From: Mesorhizobium sp. M1C.F.Ca.ET.210.01.1.1
GTDB taxonomy: Bacteria; Pseudomonadota; Alphaproteobacteria; Rhizobiales; Rhizobiaceae
Assembly (NCBI RefSeq): GCF_004791585.1
Contig: NZ_SRUU01000004.1
Span: 186,001-250,000, forward strand
Direction of reading: 5' to 3'
DNA length: 64,000 nt
The notes below the pieces were generated by a model. The model was not told where the DNA came from, did not search any database, and was given only the letters and a program-made list of their open reading frames with translations. The position numbers and the translations under genes are program-made. Shown here piece after piece: positions 42,925-52,579 of the stretch. Every line of letters starts with the position of its first letter. The first letter of the stretch is position 1.

Positions 42925-45351
42925 TCAGGCGCGCATCCGCTCGAAATTGGCGTCGAACAGCGGCGCCGCCTGAATGCGCGCGGCATGGCGCTTGCCAAGG
43001 ATCTCGATCTCGAAGCCGTCCGGCTTGTCGGCAATCTCCTTCGGCACATAACCCATGGCGACCGACTTCTTCGAATGATGGGCATAGCCGCCGGAGGTCA
43101 CCCAGCCGCGCACGGCGCCGTCATGCCAGATCGCCTCGTCGCCGATGACGTCAGCATCGTCCGCCTCGACAATGAAGGCGCGCAGCCTGAGCCTGCCGCC
43201 CTGTTCGCGCTCGGCAAGCGCCGCTTCCTTGCCGATGAAGCCGGCCTCCTTGCCATAGGCGACGAAACGGTCGAGCCCAGCTTCGACCGGTCCGTAGATC
43301 GGCCGGTATTCGCGCGCCCATGAGCCGTAGTTCTTTTCGAGCCGCAGCGCGTTGAGCGCGCGCGAGCCGAACAGGCCGATGCCGAGCTCCTCACCCGCCT
43401 TGGTCAGCGCCTGGTACGCGGCGCGCTGATATTCCGGCGCCACCCAGATCTCGTAGCCGAGGTCGCCGGTATAGCTGACGCGGCCGACAAGGCACGGCGC
43501 CATGCCGATATCCATTTTTGCAGAGGCCATGAACGGAAACGCAGCGTTGGATACATCGGCGCGGGTGACCTTGGCCAGCACCTCCCGCGCCTTCGGCCCG
43601 GCGATGGCGAGACCCGTGAGTTTCTGCTCCAGCGCCTCGATGCGCACCGAGCCGTCCTTCGGCAGATGCGCCTCGAACCAGCGCATGTGGTACTGCTCGG
43701 CAACGCCGGAGCCGGCGATGAACCATTCGCCATCTCCGATATTGGCAAGCGTGAAATCGCCGATCAGCTTGCCGTCTTCCTTCAGCATCGGCGCAAGCGC
43801 CATACGGCCGGGCTTGGGCAGTTTGCAGGCCAACATGCGGTCAAGCCAGGCGGCCGCCCCCTCGCCCGTGACCTTGTACTTGGCGAAGCTCGAAATCTCC
43901 GCTAGGCCGACGCCGTTGCGAACCGCCGCCACTTCCTTGGCGACATGGTCGAAGTCGCTCGAGCGCCGCCATGAGAACTCGTCCTTGACGCCTTCAGGCG
44001 CGTACCACAACGGCACCTCCAGCCCATAGGCGACGCCCCATTGCGCGCCCTTGGCCGACAAAGTGTCGTAGACCGGCGTCGTCTTGAGGGGCCGTCCGGC
44101 AGGCAGTTCCTCGTTGGGGAAGCGGATCGAGAAGCGCCGCGAGTAATTCTCGCGCACCTTGGCGTTGGTGTAGGCCATCGTTGCCCAGTCGCCGTAGCGC
44201 GCCACGTCCATCGCCCAGATGTCGGCGCCGGGGTCGCCCTCGATCATCCAGTTGGAGAGCGCGAGACCAACGCCGCCACCCTGGCTGAAGCCGGCCATGA
44301 CGCCGCAGGCGACCCAGAAGCCCGGCAGGCCGCGCACTGGGCCGACCAGCGGATTGCCGTCCGGCGCGAAGGTGAAGGGGCCGTTGATGATCTGCTTGAT
44401 GCCGGTCTTCTCGAAGGCCGGGAAATGGCGGAAGCCGACCTCCAGCGACGGCGCGATACGATCGATGTCCGGCTCGAGCAGCTCATGGCCGAAATTCCAG
44501 GGTGTGGAGAATTCCGACCAGACCTTGTTGGCCTTCTCATAGGTTCCCATCAGCATGCCGCCGCGCTCCTGGCGGAGATACAGCTCGCCGTCGAAGTCGA
44601 CTGCATGAATGATCTCGGTACCGGTCTTCCTGTTCCAGTCGGCGACCTCCGGCATGTCCTCGGTGATCAGGTACATGTGCTCCATCGCCAGCACCGGCAA
44701 TTCGAGCCCGACCATGCGGCCGACCTCGCGTGCCCAGAGCCCGCCGGCGTTGACGACGTGCTCGGCCACCACCTCGCCCTTGTTGGTGATGACGCGCCAC
44801 AGGCCGTCGGGCCGGCGCACGATGTCCTCGACCTTGGTGAAGCGCTCGACCTCGGCGCCCAGCTTCCGCGCGGCCTTGGCATAGGCATGCGTTACGCCCG
44901 ACGGGTCGAGATGGCCGTCCTCCTTGTTGCGCACCGCGCCGACGAATTGCTTCGGGTCGATGAGCGGCATCAGCTCGGCCGCTTCCTTCGCCGAGATCAC
45001 CTCGAGGTCGATGCCGAGATAGCGGCCCTTCGAAACCACGCCGCGCAGCCAGTCGAGCCGCGCCTCGGTCGCCGCCAGCAGCACGCCGCCGGTGAGGTGC
45101 ACGCCGGTCGCCTGGCCGGAAAGCTCCTCGATCTCCTTGTAGAGCGAGATCGTGTATTTCTGCAGCTTGGCGACGTTGGGGTCGCCATTGATCGTGTGCA
45201 TGCCGCCGGCCGCATGCCAGGTCGAACCCGAGGTGAGCTCGTCGCGCTCCAGCAGCACGACGTCGGTCCAGCCGTGACGGGCGAGATGGAACAGCACCGA
45301 GCATCCGACGACACCGCCGCCGATGACCACGACCTTTGCATGCGACTTCAT
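42925..45351 (-). CDS. Dimethylglycine/sarcosine dehydrogenase-like flavoprotein
   Basis: An 808-residue two-part enzyme. Residues 1 to about 400 are a DAO-type FAD oxidoreductase: VVVIGGGVVGCSVLFHLARHG binds FAD, and the His of STWHAAGG is the likely site of covalent flavin. Residues about 430-808 are GcvT-like, with folate-binding and barrel domains (ENYSRRFSIRFPNEEL linker, LGYEIWV, EARLEKNYG-like end). Such enzymes oxidatively demethylate dimethylglycine or sarcosine and pass the one-carbon unit to tetrahydrofolate. It is 64 bases after a MttB-family methyltransferase gene on the same strand. Exact N-methyl substrate unknown. Confidence 0.9.
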   Translation of the reverse strand: MKSHAKVVVIGGGVVGCSVLFHLARHGWTDVVLLERDELTSGSTWHAAGGMHTINGDPNVAKLQKYTISLYKEIEELSGQATGVHLTGGVLLAATEARLDWLRGVVSKGRYLGIDLEVISAKEAAELMPLIDPKQFVGAVRNKEDGHLDPSGVTHAYAKAARKLGAEVERFTKVEDIVRRPDGLWRVITNKGEVVAEHVVNAGGLWAREVGRMVGLELPVLAMEHMYLITEDMPEVADWNRKTGTEIIHAVDFDGELYLRQERGGMLMGTYEKANKVWSEFSTPWNFGHELLEPDIDRIAPSLEVGFRHFPAFEKTGIKQIINGPFTFAPDGNPLVGPVRGLPGFWVACGVMAGFSQGGGVGLALSNWMIEGDPGADIWAMDVARYGDWATMAYTNAKVRENYSRRFSIRFPNEELPAGRPLKTTPVYDTLSAKGAQWGVAYGLEVPLWYAPEGVKDEFSWRRSSDFDHVAKEVAAVRNGVGLAEISSFAKYKVTGEGAAAWLDRMLACKLPKPGRMALAPMLKEDGKLIGDFTLANIGDGEWFIAGSGVAEQYHMRWFEAHLPKDGSVRIEALEQKLTGLAIAGPKAREVLAKVTRADVSNAAFPFMASAKMDIGMAPCLVGRVSYTGDLGYEIWVAPEYQRAAYQALTKAGEELGIGLFGSRALNALRLEKNYGSWAREYRPIYGPVEAGLDRFVAYGKEAGFIGKEAALAEREQGGRLRLRAFIVEADDADVIGDEAIWHDGAVRGWVTSGGYAHHSKKSVAMGYVPKEIADKPDGFEIEILGKRHAARIQAAPLFDANFERMRA

Positions 45352-45415
45352 GAGTTCTTCTCGTTATTTCAGTGAGTTGAGAGAATGAAATGAATCAGAT
45401 CAGGAAGCTGTTCCT

Positions 45416-46963
45416 TCACGGCTCGCCCGCTCCGATCGCTTCCTTGCGGCGGGCGACATAGGCTTCGAGCGCCTCGCGCACGCCAGGGTCCATGGCCGGC
45501 TGGACATATTCCTCCAGCGCCTTCTTCCACAGCCGCGTCGCGCGCGCCGTGGTGTCGAGCGCGCCGGCCTCCTGCCAGGCTTCGTAGTTCTGCCAGTTGG
45601 AGAGCATGGGCTGGTAGAAGGCGGTGGCATAGCGCTCCAGTGTATGCGGCTCGCCGAAGAAATGGCCGCCGGTCGGCACCGCGCCCAGCGCCTCGACCGC
45701 AAGCTCTGCCTCGTCGACCACGATCGGCCGGAGGAATTCCATCATGTGCTGGATCAACTCGACATCGATGATCAACTTCTCGAACGAAGCCGTCAGCCCG
45801 CCCTCCTGCCAGCCGGCCGCATGATAGACGAGATTGCCGTGGCCGAGCACGGCGCCCCACAGCGCCATCAGCGTCTCGTAAGCACCTTGCGCGTCGGCGG
45901 CATTGGAGGCCGAGCCCGGCGTAGTGCGGTACGGCAGATTATAGTGCCGCGCCAATTGCCCGGAGGCGATGTTGGCCTTGGTGTTTTCCGGCGTGCCGAA
46001 GGCCGGCGCGCCCGACTTCATGTCGACATTGGAGGTGAACGCGCCATACATCACCGGCGCACCGGAACGCACGAGTTGCGTCAGCACTATTCCGAACAGC
46101 GCCTCGGCATTTTGCTGCGCCAGCGCGCCGGCCAGCGTCACCGGGCTCATCGCGCCCATCAGCGTGAACGGCGTCACGGCGACCGACTGGCCGTATTCGG
46201 CCATCGTCATCAGCCCTTCGGCCATCATCTCGTCGAAGCGGCGCGGCGAGTTGACGGAAATGATGGTGGTGAGGCCCGGGTCCTCGCTCAACCGGTCGAG
46301 CGTCAGTCCGCGCGAGATCGCCATCATCTCGACGCCGTCGAGCGCCCTGCCCCGTCCAATCGCCGAGACATGAAAACATTTGTCGGTCAGCGTCAGGTTG
46401 GCGAAATAGGTGTCGAGATGGCGCGAGTTCGCCGGCAGCTCGATCGGCGCGCAGACCTGGTTGCCCAGCATGTGGATGCAGTTGAAATGCTGCGCCAGCC
46501 GCACGAGGTCCGAATAGTCGGCGAGGTTGCCGGCGCGACGGCCGCGCTCCATGTCGTGCACATTGGGAGGCCCGGCGACCAGCGTGAAGTTGATCGTGTT
46601 GCCGCCGAGATGGATGGCGTGGGCCGTGTTGCGTGGGGTAAGCGTGTAGCTGGCACGCGTCGTCCTCAGCGCCTCCTCGACCATGCCGCGGTCGACACGC
46701 ACATTCATCGAGCCATGGTCGACCTTGGCGCCGGCGCGCTCAAACAGGGCGAGCGCCCGCGGGCTCATCACCTCGATGCCGAAATTTTCCAGGATATGCA
46801 TCGACGCCTGGTGGATGGCCTCGATCTGGTCGGCCGAAAGCAACGCCATCGGCGGGTACGGATTGACCACGCGCCGCGGCGGCAGTTGGGGGATGGCGGC
46901 AGGCCCCCGGTTGCTGGTCCGCTCGGTGCCGCGCTTTCGTCTTGGTTCGCTCATGCGGCGCAT
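45416..46963 (-). CDS. MttB-family (trimethylamine methyltransferase-like) protein
   Basis: A 515-residue TIM-barrel protein of the MttB superfamily, with no in-frame TAG and thus of the non-pyrrolysine type. Landmarks are ASMHILENFGIEVMSP, LVAGPPNVHDMERGRRAGNL, TPFTLMGAMSPVTLAGALAQ and DVELIQHMMEFLRPI. Non-pyrrolysine relatives demethylate glycine betaine, proline betaine or carnitine and pass the methyl group to a corrinoid protein. No corrinoid-protein gene is adjacent. The first residues are Arg/Pro-rich and start selection (46963 or 46954) is uncertain. The dimethylglycine dehydrogenase-like gene follows directly. Confidence 0.88.
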   Translation of the reverse strand: MRRMSEPRRKRGTERTSNRGPAAIPQLPPRRVVNPYPPMALLSADQIEAIHQASMHILENFGIEVMSPRALALFERAGAKVDHGSMNVRVDRGMVEEALRTTRASYTLTPRNTAHAIHLGGNTINFTLVAGPPNVHDMERGRRAGNLADYSDLVRLAQHFNCIHMLGNQVCAPIELPANSRHLDTYFANLTLTDKCFHVSAIGRGRALDGVEMMAISRGLTLDRLSEDPGLTTIISVNSPRRFDEMMAEGLMTMAEYGQSVAVTPFTLMGAMSPVTLAGALAQQNAEALFGIVLTQLVRSGAPVMYGAFTSNVDMKSGAPAFGTPENTKANIASGQLARHYNLPYRTTPGSASNAADAQGAYETLMALWGAVLGHGNLVYHAAGWQEGGLTASFEKLIIDVELIQHMMEFLRPIVVDEAELAVEALGAVPTGGHFFGEPHTLERYATAFYQPMLSNWQNYEAWQEAGALDTTARATRLWKKALEEYVQPAMDPGVREALEAYVARRKEAIGAGEP

Positions 46964-47067
46964 CAGAACGCCGGCGCAAGACGGCGGCTGTCAGGATTTC
47001 GTCATTTGCCGGCGCGATTTTAGCCAAGGCGGCATTTTTCAAAATCAACCAGAAGGAAAGCGACGCA

Positions 47068-47091
47068 AATAGTCGAAATTTCAATAGTCGA
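47068..47091. promoter_or_regulatory. Direct repeat upstream of the MttB-family gene
   Basis: AATAGTCGA occurs twice (47068-47076 and 47083-47091) with a 6-base spacer, about 110 bases before the MttB-family start and 77 before the SLT gene. Paired 9-base repeats at 15-base spacing suggest a regulator-binding site. No regulator gene is adjacent. Confidence 0.35.
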
Positions 47092-47167
47092 CTTTTTGCA
47101 CGCGCTGGCTCCGGCGTTAAGGAAGCTCGCAAGACTCCTTTTATGATTTCGGCCTATTCGTCTCCCA

Positions 47168-47758
47168 ATGCGTAGGTCGAGTTTTAGTAAAATTGTCGCT
47201 GTCTCTGTGCTGCTGGCGCTTTCGGCCTGCGCGACGGCGCCCAGCCATATCAACAATGTCTGCGCCGTCTTCGACCAGAATGACGGCTGGTTCGACAACT
47301 GGCAGTCGGCCGCCGAGCGGACCGAGCAGAAATACGGCATTCCGGTTCCAGTGCTGATGGCGACGGTGCGCAAGGAATCCGGCTTCAAGAGCAATGCCCG
47401 GCCGCCGCGCACCAAGCTCCTCGGCTTCATTCCCTGGAAGCATGTCTCAAGCGCTGCGGGCTATTCGCAGGCGCTCGACGGCACCTGGTCGCAATATCAG
47501 ATGGAGACCGGGAACTGGGGCGCGCGCCGCAGCCGTTTCGCCGACGCTGTCGATTTCGTCGGCTGGTATCATTCCAAGACCGCCGATACGTTCGGCGTCG
47601 CCCGCAACGACACCTACAACCTCTATCTGGCCTACTACCTCGGCTGGTCGGCCTATGGCCGCGGCAATCGCGGTGACGCCGGTGTGCAGAACTACGCGCG
47701 CGCCACCGATAAGATGGCCCGCGATTACGCCGCGCAGCTGCGGCAGTGCGGAAGCTGA
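47168..47758 (+). CDS. Transglycosylase SLT-domain lipoprotein
   Basis: A 196-residue lipoprotein. The signal peptide ends in the lipobox LSAC (Cys at about 20), so it is probably anchored to the outer membrane. The SLT domain shows PVPVLMATVRKESGFKSNAR with the probable catalytic Glu, AAGYSQALDGTWSQY and NLYLAYYLGWSAYGRG. The family cleaves peptidoglycan as lytic transglycosylases. The short length, with only the catalytic domain, is usual for this subgroup. It is divergent from the MttB-family gene. Confidence 0.88.
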   Translation: MRRSSFSKIVAVSVLLALSACATAPSHINNVCAVFDQNDGWFDNWQSAAERTEQKYGIPVPVLMATVRKESGFKSNARPPRTKLLGFIPWKHVSSAAGYSQALDGTWSQYQMETGNWGARRSRFADAVDFVGWYHSKTADTFGVARNDTYNLYLAYYLGWSAYGRGNRGDAGVQNYARATDKMARDYAAQLRQCGS

Positions 47759-47786
47759 TGGTTCGGAAGCGACGCTATGCTGGCGC

Positions 47787-47932
47787 CTAGGTCTGTTGAG
47801 ATTCAGGTCAGGCCGAGTCGAAAATGGTGGCTTCCGAGAACCGGAGCGGAGCGTACTTGAGGTACGTGAGCACCGGAAGCGCAGGAAGTCGCCATTTGCA
47901 GGCCGGCCTCGCCTGAATATCGACGGACCTAG
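47787..47932. repeat. 146-base palindromic element overlapping a stop codon
   Basis: Outer ends CTAGGTC and GACCTAG and inner arms (ATTCAGG / CCTGAAT, AAATGG / CCATTT, GGCTTCC / GGAAGTC) are inverted repeats. A central hairpin with TACTTGAGGTACGTG lies between them. The right end covers the TAG stop codon of the ABC ATPase gene. This composition resembles RIME-like mosaics of rhizobia. It may also end transcription of both convergent genes. Confidence 0.7.
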
Positions 47933-50139
47933 TTCGGCTTCGGCTTCTTGCCGCTCGGACGCTTCGGCGGTGTTCCGGCAAAGCCCGGACCAGGCACGTG
48001 CGGCGCATCGTCCGGCACGCCCTCGTGCGCCGCATGCTCCTTGTCGAACTTGATGACCGGCTCCATCTTGGCCAGCACGTCGTCGGCCAGCCAGCACAGG
48101 CTCATGTGGCCGTCGCCGAGATTCTTCACCGGCGGTACCTTCGTCTCGCACAGATTGTCCGGCACCAGCTTCTTGTAGCCGCAACGCGTCTGGAATGGGC
48201 AGCCGGTCGGCGGGTTCATCGCCGACGGGATGTCGCCCTCGAGCACGATGTGCTTCTTCACCACGCTGGTGTCGGCGATCGGGATCGCCGACAAGAGCGC
48301 CTCGGTGTAGGGATGGTAAGGCGGCGAGAATATCTGGTCCGTCGTGCCTTGCTCGACGATATAGCCCAAATACATGACGACGACGCGGTCGGCTATGTAG
48401 CGCACCACCGACAGATCGTGGCTGATGAACAGCATCGTCGTCTTGTTCTTGCGCTGGATGTCCATCAACAGCTCGGTCACCGCCGCCTGCACCGAGACGT
48501 CGAGCGCCGAGACCGGCTCGTCGGCCACCACCACCTTGGCGTCGCCCGCGAAGGCGCGCGCCACGCCGATGCGTTGCTTCTGGCCGCCCGAAAGCTGGCG
48601 CGGCTTGCGCGTCTCGAAGGCCCGCGGCAGCTTCACCAGGTCGAGCAGTTCCAGCATGCGCTTGCGCCGCTCGGCCACCGTCTTGCCGACATTGAACTTC
48701 TCCAGCGTGCGGATGATCTGCGAGCCGACCGTGTGGCTGGGGTTCAGCGTGTCGAACGGGTTCTGGAACACCATCTGGATCGAAGACACGGTCTCGACGT
48801 TGCGGTTCTCGATACCGGTCGACTGGATCTCCTTGTTGCCGAGCGTCACCGTGCCCGCGCTTGCGGTTTCCAGCCCCAGAAGCACCTTGGCGAGCGTCGA
48901 CTTCCCGCAGCCGGACTCGCCGACTATCGCGACAGTCTCCGACTCGCGCGCCGTGAACGAGATCGTCTCGTTGGCTTTGACGACGCGGCCTTCGCTGGAC
49001 CCGAACACCTCGCTGCCGCCGACCTTGTAGTATTTCTTGAGGTCGTCGATCTTGAGCACCGGCGCGCCGGGCTCGACCTTTTCGTTGACCTTCTTGGCGC
49101 CCGGCGGCAGCGCCTCCCAGTCGATCTCGTTGAAGCGCACGCAGCGCGAGAAATGGCCCTCGTGCCCCTCTACGGGAACCATGGGGATTTCGGCGGCGTT
49201 GCAGACGCCCTCGACGAAATGGTGGCAGCGCGGACCGAAATTGCATCCCTTCGGCCGCTCATGCGGCAGCGGCAACTGTCCGGGAATGGAGATCAGCGGC
49301 CGCGAGTTCTTGTCGGCGCCGGGCAGCGGGATCGAGCGGAACAGGCCCTGCGTATAGGGGTGGCGCATCCGGTCGAACACGTCCTCGATCTTGCCGGTCT
49401 CCACCGCCTCGCCGGAATACATCACCGTGATCCGGTCGCAGGTCTCGAGGATGAGACCGAGATTATGCGACACGAAGATCATCGAGGTGCCGAACTTTTC
49501 GCCCAGCCCCTTCACCAGTTCGACGATGCCGGCCTCGACGGTGACGTCGAGCGCTGTCGTCGGCTCGTCGAGCAGGAGCAGCGCCGGCTTCGATAAAAGC
49601 GCCATGGCAATGACGATGCGCTGCTGCTGGCCGCCGGAAAGCTGGTGCGGATAGGAGCGCATCATGCGCTCCGGATCAGGCAGCTTCACCGCCCGCACCA
49701 TTTCGAGCGCTCTGTTGTAGGCCTCCTCTTTCGACACCTTGTCATGGATCAGCGGCACTTCCATCAACTGCTGGCCGACCTTCATTGCCGGATTGAGGCT
49801 CGCCATCGGCTCTTGGTAGATCATGGCGATCTTGTTGCCGCGGATGGCGCGAAGCTCCTCCTCGGACATCTCACCCATGTCCCTGCCCTGGAACTTGATG
49901 CGGCCGCCGACGATCTTCCCGATGTTGGAGAGGTCGCGCATGATGCCGAGCGACACGGTCGACTTGCCGCAGCCGGATTCGCCGACGATGCCCATCGCCT
50001 CGCCGGGCATGACCGTGCAGGAAAAGTCCATCACCGCCGGGATCTCGCCCTTGCGGGTGAAGAAGGAGATCGAGAGGTTCTCGATCTCGATGATCGGCCC
50101 ATTGGTCGGCTTGGCTGGATCTCGAACTGCCTCGTTCAT
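47929..50139 (-). CDS. Fused double ABC ATPase (oligopeptide/dipeptide type)
   Basis: A 736-residue protein joining the DppD- and DppF-like ATPases in one chain. Each half has Walker A GESGCGKST, signature LSGGQ and Walker B (LLLDEPTTALD, VVADEPVSALD). Each half also ends in the peptide-transporter C-terminal region with Cys clusters (GCNFGPRCHHF, GCPFQTRCGY) that may hold iron-sulfur or metal. The ATG at 50139 has TTGGAG upstream; 50187, overlapping the permease stop (TGATG), is the alternative. It powers the permeases that precede it in the same unit. Confidence 0.93.
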   Translation of the reverse strand: MNEAVRDPAKPTNGPIIEIENLSISFFTRKGEIPAVMDFSCTVMPGEAMGIVGESGCGKSTVSLGIMRDLSNIGKIVGGRIKFQGRDMGEMSEEELRAIRGNKIAMIYQEPMASLNPAMKVGQQLMEVPLIHDKVSKEEAYNRALEMVRAVKLPDPERMMRSYPHQLSGGQQQRIVIAMALLSKPALLLLDEPTTALDVTVEAGIVELVKGLGEKFGTSMIFVSHNLGLILETCDRITVMYSGEAVETGKIEDVFDRMRHPYTQGLFRSIPLPGADKNSRPLISIPGQLPLPHERPKGCNFGPRCHHFVEGVCNAAEIPMVPVEGHEGHFSRCVRFNEIDWEALPPGAKKVNEKVEPGAPVLKIDDLKKYYKVGGSEVFGSSEGRVVKANETISFTARESETVAIVGESGCGKSTLAKVLLGLETASAGTVTLGNKEIQSTGIENRNVETVSSIQMVFQNPFDTLNPSHTVGSQIIRTLEKFNVGKTVAERRKRMLELLDLVKLPRAFETRKPRQLSGGQKQRIGVARAFAGDAKVVVADEPVSALDVSVQAAVTELLMDIQRKNKTTMLFISHDLSVVRYIADRVVVMYLGYIVEQGTTDQIFSPPYHPYTEALLSAIPIADTSVVKKHIVLEGDIPSAMNPPTGCPFQTRCGYKKLVPDNLCETKVPPVKNLGDGHMSLCWLADDVLAKMEPVIKFDKEHAAHEGVPDDAPHVPGPGFAGTPPKRPSGKKPKPN

Positions 50140-50186
50140 GGGTCGCTCCAATCCTTGTTTTTCAAGTAGGTCCGAAGACCCTTCCA

Positions 50187-51344
50187 TCAATCCTTCATCG
50201 ACTGTTCGCGCAGCGAGTCCGCCAGAAGGTTCAGCCCCAGCACGAACGACATCAGCGCGATCGTCGGCGGCAGCGCCGGATGGATGAAGGAGCGCAGCAG
50301 GCGGCTCGCATCCTTGATCGCGGTGCCCCAGTCGGGACTTTCGGGCGCCAGGCCCAGGCCGAAATAACCGAGCGTGCCGAGCAGGATCGTCGTGTAGCCG
50401 ATGCGCAGACACGCATCGACGATCAGCGGTCCGCGCGCATTGGGCAGGATCTCCCACAGCATGATGTACCAGGGCGATTCACCGCGCGTCTGCGCCGCCG
50501 CCACATAGTCGCGCGTCTTGATGTCCATGGTCAGCCCGCGCACGATGCGGAACACCCCGGGACTGGAAGCGAACACCACCGCCACGAAAATGTTGAGCTG
50601 GTTCGGATCGATGTGGACGATCTTCAGCGGGTCGGCGTCGAACACGAGTCCCGCATAGATCCAGCCGCCGATGACCAGCGTCAGGCCGAGGAGGATATAG
50701 AGGCGGTCCGGCCGGTTCTTGAAACGGGTCCAGAACAGCACGCTGAAGAAGATGATCGGGAACAGGAAGAACAACCCTGCCATGGCATAGGGGATCGGCG
50801 TGTCCATGATCCCAGGCGTCACCAGCAGGTAGAACAGGAGGATGACCGGGAAAGCCAGCACCAGATTGGCCAGGAACGACAGCAGCGTGTCGATCTTGCC
50901 GCCATAGTAGCCCGCCGGCAGGCCCAGCGTGATGCCGACCATCAGCGCGAAACCGGTCGCCGCCGGCGCGATGATGAGCACGATCTGGCTGCCATAGACC
51001 ATGCGCGAGAACACGTCGCGCGCCAGCTTGTCGCCACCGAAATAGTAGATGAGCTTCGAAGTCGGCTCGATGGCGCCGGGCAGTGCGTCCTTCATGATCG
51101 ACACCTGCGCCAGCGGATCGAAAGGCGAGATCGTCGAAGCGAAGATTGCCGTGAACAGCCAGAACAGGCAGATGCCGACGCCGGCAATGCCGACGCCGCT
51201 GTCGAACAACTGGCCGTAGAGACCGAGCTTCTTCTTGAAAGCGAAGCTTACCCCTATCATCAGCACAAGCGCGATCCACACCGGCCAGAAACGCCCAAGC
51301 ACGCCGATAATGACATCGAAGCCGCTGATATATTCGATCTGCAT
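50187..51344 (-). CDS. ABC transporter permease, DppC/OppC type
   Basis: A 385-residue inner-membrane protein. The N-terminal helix (WIALVLMIGVSFAFKK) precedes an OppC-like segment, and the core permease has RDYVAAAQTRGESPWYIMLWEILPN as EAA loop, with SPDWGTAIKDASR typical of this class. It is longer than E. coli DppC (about 300) owing to an inserted hydrophobic region around residues 190-240. It is the third gene of the importer, 12 bases after the other permease. Confidence 0.9.
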   Translation of the reverse strand: MQIEYISGFDVIIGVLGRFWPVWIALVLMIGVSFAFKKKLGLYGQLFDSGVGIAGVGICLFWLFTAIFASTISPFDPLAQVSIMKDALPGAIEPTSKLIYYFGGDKLARDVFSRMVYGSQIVLIIAPAATGFALMVGITLGLPAGYYGGKIDTLLSFLANLVLAFPVILLFYLLVTPGIMDTPIPYAMAGLFFLFPIIFFSVLFWTRFKNRPDRLYILLGLTLVIGGWIYAGLVFDADPLKIVHIDPNQLNIFVAVVFASSPGVFRIVRGLTMDIKTRDYVAAAQTRGESPWYIMLWEILPNARGPLIVDACLRIGYTTILLGTLGYFGLGLAPESPDWGTAIKDASRLLRSFIHPALPPTIALMSFVLGLNLLADSLREQSMKD

Positions 51345-51356
51345 CCGCCTTGCCCC

Positions 51357-52391
51357 CTATTGAACCCTGATACGCGGATTGAGGAACGCGTAGCCGACGT
51401 CGGAGATGAGCTGCGTGATCAGTACGATGAACACCGAAACCAGCGAGCAGCCAAGCAAAAGGTCGATGTCGTTGTTGCCAGCGGCTTCGACCAGCGTGTA
51501 GCCGAACCCCTGGTAGCGGAACATCACCTCGACGATGACGACGCCGGTCAGCAGCCACGGGAACTGCAGCATGATGACCGTGAACGGCGCGATCAGCGCA
51601 TTGCGCAGCGCATGCTTGACGACGACGCTGCCGAAGGAGAGGCCCTTCAGGCGCGCGGTGCGGATATATTGCTGCGTCATCACCTCGACCATCGAGGCGC
51701 GTGTCATGCGCGCGATGTAGCCGATGCCGTAGATGGCCAGCGTCATCACCGGCAGCGTGAAATTGTAGAAGGTAAGGCCCTGGCTCGCGGAGGCCGCCGA
51801 GCCGTTCAGCCAGCCGAGCCACGAGGCGAAGATGACGGTGAAGATGACGCCCGACACGTATTCGGGCGTCGCTGTCGAAGCGATGGAGGCGACCGACAGC
51901 GTGCGGTCGGTGCGCGAGCCCTCGCGCATGCCGGCGAGGATGCCGATGAGCAGCGAGATAGGCACCATCACCGCCAGCACCCAGAACATCAAAAGCCCCG
52001 TGGCACCAAGCGCCGGGAAGAGCTTGGCCGCGACCGTCGTCTTGAACTTGGTCGAGCAGCCAAAATCACCCTGAAGGACACCTGAGAATTTCGGCTCGAC
52101 CGGGTCGTTGCAAAAAGAGAAGCGCTGCGCCGGCTTGCCCGTCGCCGGGTCGATGATCGGCTGCTTGGGCAGGACACCCAGCCACTGCCCGTAGCGAACG
52201 AAGAAATTCTGCCGGTAGCCATGGTTGACCAGCCAGTCCTCTAGCTGCTCGGCCGACGTATGCATTTCCGTCTGGCTGATGGCCAGCTTCTTCAGGTTCG
52301 GGTTGAGATTGATCAGAAAGAAGACGACCAACGTCAGGCACAGCATCGTCAATGCCATCGTGCCAAGACGCCTGAGGATGAAAGAAAGCAT
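51357..52391 (-). CDS. ABC transporter permease, DppB/OppB type
   Basis: A 344-residue inner-membrane protein. MLSFILRRLGTMALTMLCLT opens with the first helix. RTARLKGLSFGSVVVKHALRN is the EAA loop of DppB proteins. Between helix one and two lies a larger periplasmic loop (QTEMHTSAEQLEDWLVNHGY) seen in this subgroup. AGGGG lies six bases before the ATG at 52391, preferred over 52439. It follows the binding-protein gene after a 222-base gap containing a stable hairpin. Confidence 0.9.
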   Translation of the reverse strand: MLSFILRRLGTMALTMLCLTLVVFFLINLNPNLKKLAISQTEMHTSAEQLEDWLVNHGYRQNFFVRYGQWLGVLPKQPIIDPATGKPAQRFSFCNDPVEPKFSGVLQGDFGCSTKFKTTVAAKLFPALGATGLLMFWVLAVMVPISLLIGILAGMREGSRTDRTLSVASIASTATPEYVSGVIFTVIFASWLGWLNGSAASASQGLTFYNFTLPVMTLAIYGIGYIARMTRASMVEVMTQQYIRTARLKGLSFGSVVVKHALRNALIAPFTVIMLQFPWLLTGVVIVEVMFRYQGFGYTLVEAAGNNDIDLLLGCSLVSVFIVLITQLISDVGYAFLNPRIRVQ

Positions 52392-52579
52392 GGCGGCCCC
52401 TGCCGATCTGGTTGGGGTTGGAGCCTGTCTGGAAACCAATCTGGACGCCAGCGACCAGGTTGCCTGTCAAACGGACCCTCGAATGCGATCAACCCTGTTT
52501 TTTTCGTTGCATGCCGTTGCCGGAATGCCCACGCCCTTTGCGGCGTCGGCTTCCGGTTCCGGCATTGTGCGGGGATTGA

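Noticed and set aside
45416..46963. Possible pyrrolysine (TAG read-through) in the MttB-family gene
   Set aside because: The frame is open with no internal TAG over the full family length, and no pyl genes are present in the window.
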